The position numbers and the translations under genes are program-made. 7,351 nt of DNA, taken from assembly GCA_016206385.1 (NCBI GenBank), contig JACQRS010000278.1, positions 1 to 7,351 of the forward strand. Direction: 5' to 3'. Position 1 is the first letter of the stretch. The number at the start of each line of letters is the position of its first letter. Under the pieces are notes generated by a model that was not told the DNA's origin, did not search any database, and was given only the letters and a program-made list of their open reading frames with translations. The stretch comes from Candidatus Rokuibacteriota bacterium. Lineage in GTDB: Bacteria; Methylomirabilota; Methylomirabilia; Rokubacteriales; CSP1-6. This document shows, in pieces, positions 5,700 through 7,351 of the stretch.

Positions 5700-6618
5700 T
5701 AGAACTTCTCATGGCCGGCTCACCCTGCGGCAGTTCGAGGTCTTCCTGGCGGTGGCCCGGGCCGGGAGCTTCCGCCGGGCTGCCGACACCCTGCACCTGA
5801 GCCAGCCGGCCCTCTCCCAGCACGTGAGGGAGCTGGAGGAGGAGCTGGGCGCTCGCCTGTTCGACCGCCTCGGGCGGACGGTTGTCCTGACCGAGGCGGG
5901 CCGGCTGCTGGAGGAGCACGCCCTCCGGCTTTTCGCCACGCTCGACGGCGCGCGGGAGGCGGTCGGGGAGCTCCTGGGTCTGAAGCGCGGGTCGCTCCTC
6001 ATCGGGGGCAGCACGACACCGGGAATCTACGTCCTGCCCAGCCTGATGGCGGCCTTCCAGGCTCGATACCCCGGGATCCGGGTCGCCTTGCGCATCGCCA
6101 ACTCGCGGGTGATCGAGGAGCGGGTCCGCGCCAACGAGCTGGATCTGGGCGTGGTTGGGGGTCATGTGCTCGGGCCGGGCGAGCGTTGCCTGACTGCCGG
6201 GCTTCTGGACGAGCTGGTGCTGGTCGTGCCGCCGGCTCATCCGTGGGCCGGCCGCGGCTCGGTCCGACCGGAGCAGCTCGCTGACGAGCGCCTGCTCATG
6301 CGGGAGGAGGGCTCCGCCACCCGACAGGTGACCGAGCGCGCGCTCCAGCAGGCGGGAGTCAAGTTCCGCATGGCCATGGAACTCGACCACACGGAGGCGA
6401 TCAAGCAGGCGGTGATGGCGGGGTTGGGGGTGGCCTTCGTCTCTGTGCACGCCGTCAAGGAGGAGCTGACGGCTGGCCGGCTCAGGGTTCTCCGCCTCCG
6501 CGGCCTCCCGATCCGGCGTCACTTCCACGTGATCCACCACGAGGCGCGAGCCCTTCCCCCCGCAGCGCGGGCGTTCGTGGAGCTGCTCCAGGAACGAGGC
6601 GAGGCGAGGGAGCGATGA
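5686..6618 (+). CDS. LysR-family transcriptional regulator
   Basis: A 310-residue LysR protein of normal length. The N-terminal winged helix-turn-helix spans about residues 12-71 (LTLRQFEVFLAVARAGSFRR, then AADTLHLSQPALSQHVRELE and LGARLFDRLGRTVVLTEAG). A linker helix and the effector-binding domain follow from about 97 (LLIGGSTTPGIYVLP, then DLGVVGG) to 300. STTPGIYVLP resembles the CysB/CbbR-like branch, but the ligand cannot be told. ATG 5686 is the only reasonable start; a weak AAGG lies upstream. The gene diverges from the persulfide-dioxygenase-like operon with overlapping promoters, the classical layout of a LysR regulator and its target. It also overlaps the next gene by four bases (ATGA), so it probably controls or is co-made with the oxidase too. 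Confidence 0.92.
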   Translation: MAPISRTSHGRLTLRQFEVFLAVARAGSFRRAADTLHLSQPALSQHVRELEEELGARLFDRLGRTVVLTEAGRLLEEHALRLFATLDGAREAVGELLGLKRGSLLIGGSTTPGIYVLPSLMAAFQARYPGIRVALRIANSRVIEERVRANELDLGVVGGHVLGPGERCLTAGLLDELVLVVPPAHPWAGRGSVRPEQLADERLLMREEGSATRQVTERALQQAGVKFRMAMELDHTEAIKQAVMAGLGVAFVSVHAVKEELTAGRLRVLRLRGLPIRRHFHVIHHEARALPPAARAFVELLQERGEARER

Positions 6619-7351
6619 AGACAGCCGAGGTGATCGTCATCGGCGGGGGGATCATCGGCGCCTCCATCGCCTACCATCTGCTCGAGCGGGATCCACGCCT
6701 CCGAGTTGTGCTCCTGGAAAAAGAGACGGAGGTGGGCACGGGCTCCACCTCAAAGGCCACGGGCGGGGTCCGGCATCAGTTCTCCGCCGAGCCCAACATC
6801 CGGCTCACTCAGCTCTCCTCCCGCTACTTCACTGATGCCGAAGCCATCTTCGGCCGGTCCGTTGACTTCGTCGCCCACGGCTACCTGTTCGTGACGACGG
6901 ACCCCGAGAGGTTGGCCCGCTCCAGGGAGGCCGTCGCCCTTCAGCGGCGGCTCGGTGTGCCGAGCCAGATGCTCAGCCCCGGGGAGATGAAGCCCCTCCT
7001 TCCCCAACTCAAAGTCGAAGACCTCGCGGGCGGGACCTTCTGCGCTGCCGATGGCTCGGCTGATCCGTATGGACTCCTCCAGGCCTTCCTCGGGCGCGCA
7101 AGGGAGCGCGGGCTCGAGCTCCGCCTCGGAGAGCCGGTGACTGCGGTGCTGAAAGAACGGGAGCGGGTGGCAGGAGCGGCGACGCCCCGGGAGAATTATC
7201 GGGCACCCGTGGTCGTGAATGCTGCGGGGCCTTCCGCTGACCAGGTAGGCGAGTTAGCCGGCGTGGAGATTCTGTCGAAGCCCTACCGCCGTCAGGTTCT
7301 GGTCACCGAACCTCTGCCCGACTTCCCCGGCAGCTTCCCGTTGATCGTGGA
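6615..7351 (+). CDS. FAD-dependent oxidoreductase of the DAO family (amine/amino-acid oxidase type), 5' part
   Basis: The first 245 residues of a DAO-family flavoenzyme; the rest lies beyond the window. The N-terminus carries the dinucleotide-binding GGGIIG (residues 10-15) in VIVIGGGIIGASIAYHL and an acidic end of strand two (LLEKE). STSKATGGVRHQFSAEPNIR (about 47-66) is the flavin-contacting segment of sarcosine-oxidase-beta-like and glycine-oxidase-like proteins. ADGSADPYGLLQAF (about 150-163) and VVVNAAGPSADQV (about 199-211) complete the fold. The likely reaction is oxidation of a secondary amine or amino acid with FAD; no signal peptide is seen, so it is cytoplasmic. ATG 6615 overlaps the LysR stop (ATGA), giving translational coupling. 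No separate ribosome site is needed, though GAGGGAGCG lies just upstream. Substrate is unknown. Confidence 0.85.
   Translation, partial: MKTAEVIVIGGGIIGASIAYHLLERDPRLRVVLLEKETEVGTGSTSKATGGVRHQFSAEPNIRLTQLSSRYFTDAEAIFGRSVDFVAHGYLFVTTDPERLARSREAVALQRRLGVPSQMLSPGEMKPLLPQLKVEDLAGGTFCAADGSADPYGLLQAFLGRARERGLELRLGEPVTAVLKERERVAGAATPRENYRAPVVVNAAGPSADQVGELAGVEILSKPYRRQVLVTEPLPDFPGSFPLIV

Noticed and set aside
5542..6540. 332-codon minus-strand ORF antisense to lysR
   Set aside because: It is a shadow of lysR. Only its last 19 codons are real: they are the start of the persulfide-dioxygenase-like gene, and its terminal TGA is the UGA discussed above.
1..7351. CRISPR array, tRNA/rRNA genes, insertion-sequence ends
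   Set aside because: No regularly spaced repeats, no cloverleaf-like sequence, no transposase motifs or terminal inverted repeats were seen by eye.

Overview
This is a strongly GC-rich stretch of bacterial chromosome with tightly packed, partly overlapping genes. The gene set is an AHL-lactonase-type metallo-beta-lactamase, a dienelactone-hydrolase-type lipoprotein, MFS transporters, a persulfide-dioxygenase-type enzyme, a LysR regulator and an FAD amine oxidase. It suggests an uncultured, metabolically versatile soil or subsurface bacterium, for example Methylomirabilota/Rokubacteria-like or proteobacterial. No RNA gene or marker is present to fix the taxon, so that is only an inference. No CRISPR array, tRNA, rRNA or insertion sequence was seen.

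Left part (1-1835, all minus strand): a GTG/ATG-started lipoprotein alpha/beta hydrolase (966-1835) lies 60 bp upstream of an AiiA-like N-acyl-homoserine-lactonase-family enzyme (150-905). The 5' end of a small membrane-anchored protein follows (1-97, cut by the window edge). The lactonase has its own good sigma-70 promoter, positioned so that transcription should begin at its ATG (leaderless). A 327-bp stretch (1836-2162) holds no convincing gene, only a GC hairpin and a doubtful 42-codon ORF.

Middle part (2163-5601, all minus strand): this reads like a run transcribed right to left from about 5636. It contains the persulfide-dioxygenase-like MBL protein, an MFS transporter overlapping it by 10 bp, the decayed C-terminal part of a second MFS transporter (one frameshift, no N-terminal half), and a DinB-family protein overlapping that remnant by 8 bp.

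Right part (5602-7351): an 84-bp intergenic region carries two face-to-face, mutually overlapping promoters and ATAAG/CTTAT dyads. It is followed by a plus-strand LysR regulator that overlaps (ATGA) the start of an FAD-dependent amine/amino-acid oxidase running off the window.

The standout is the MBL enzyme at 4864-5601. A perfect Shine-Dalgarno and ATG open a frame that reads MIFRQFLRPETGCAAYLIG, then an in-frame UGA, then continues without interruption through the whole metallo-beta-lactamase fold. The UGA falls where, as I recall the family, most homologs have Cys. It is followed at 25 nt by a 7-bp hairpin with a G at loop position 2, which fits the usual description of a bacterial SECIS element. 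The gene is therefore a candidate selenocysteine-containing persulfide dioxygenase, with a divergent LysR gene as likely regulator. A nonsense mutation or sequencing error remains the main alternative.
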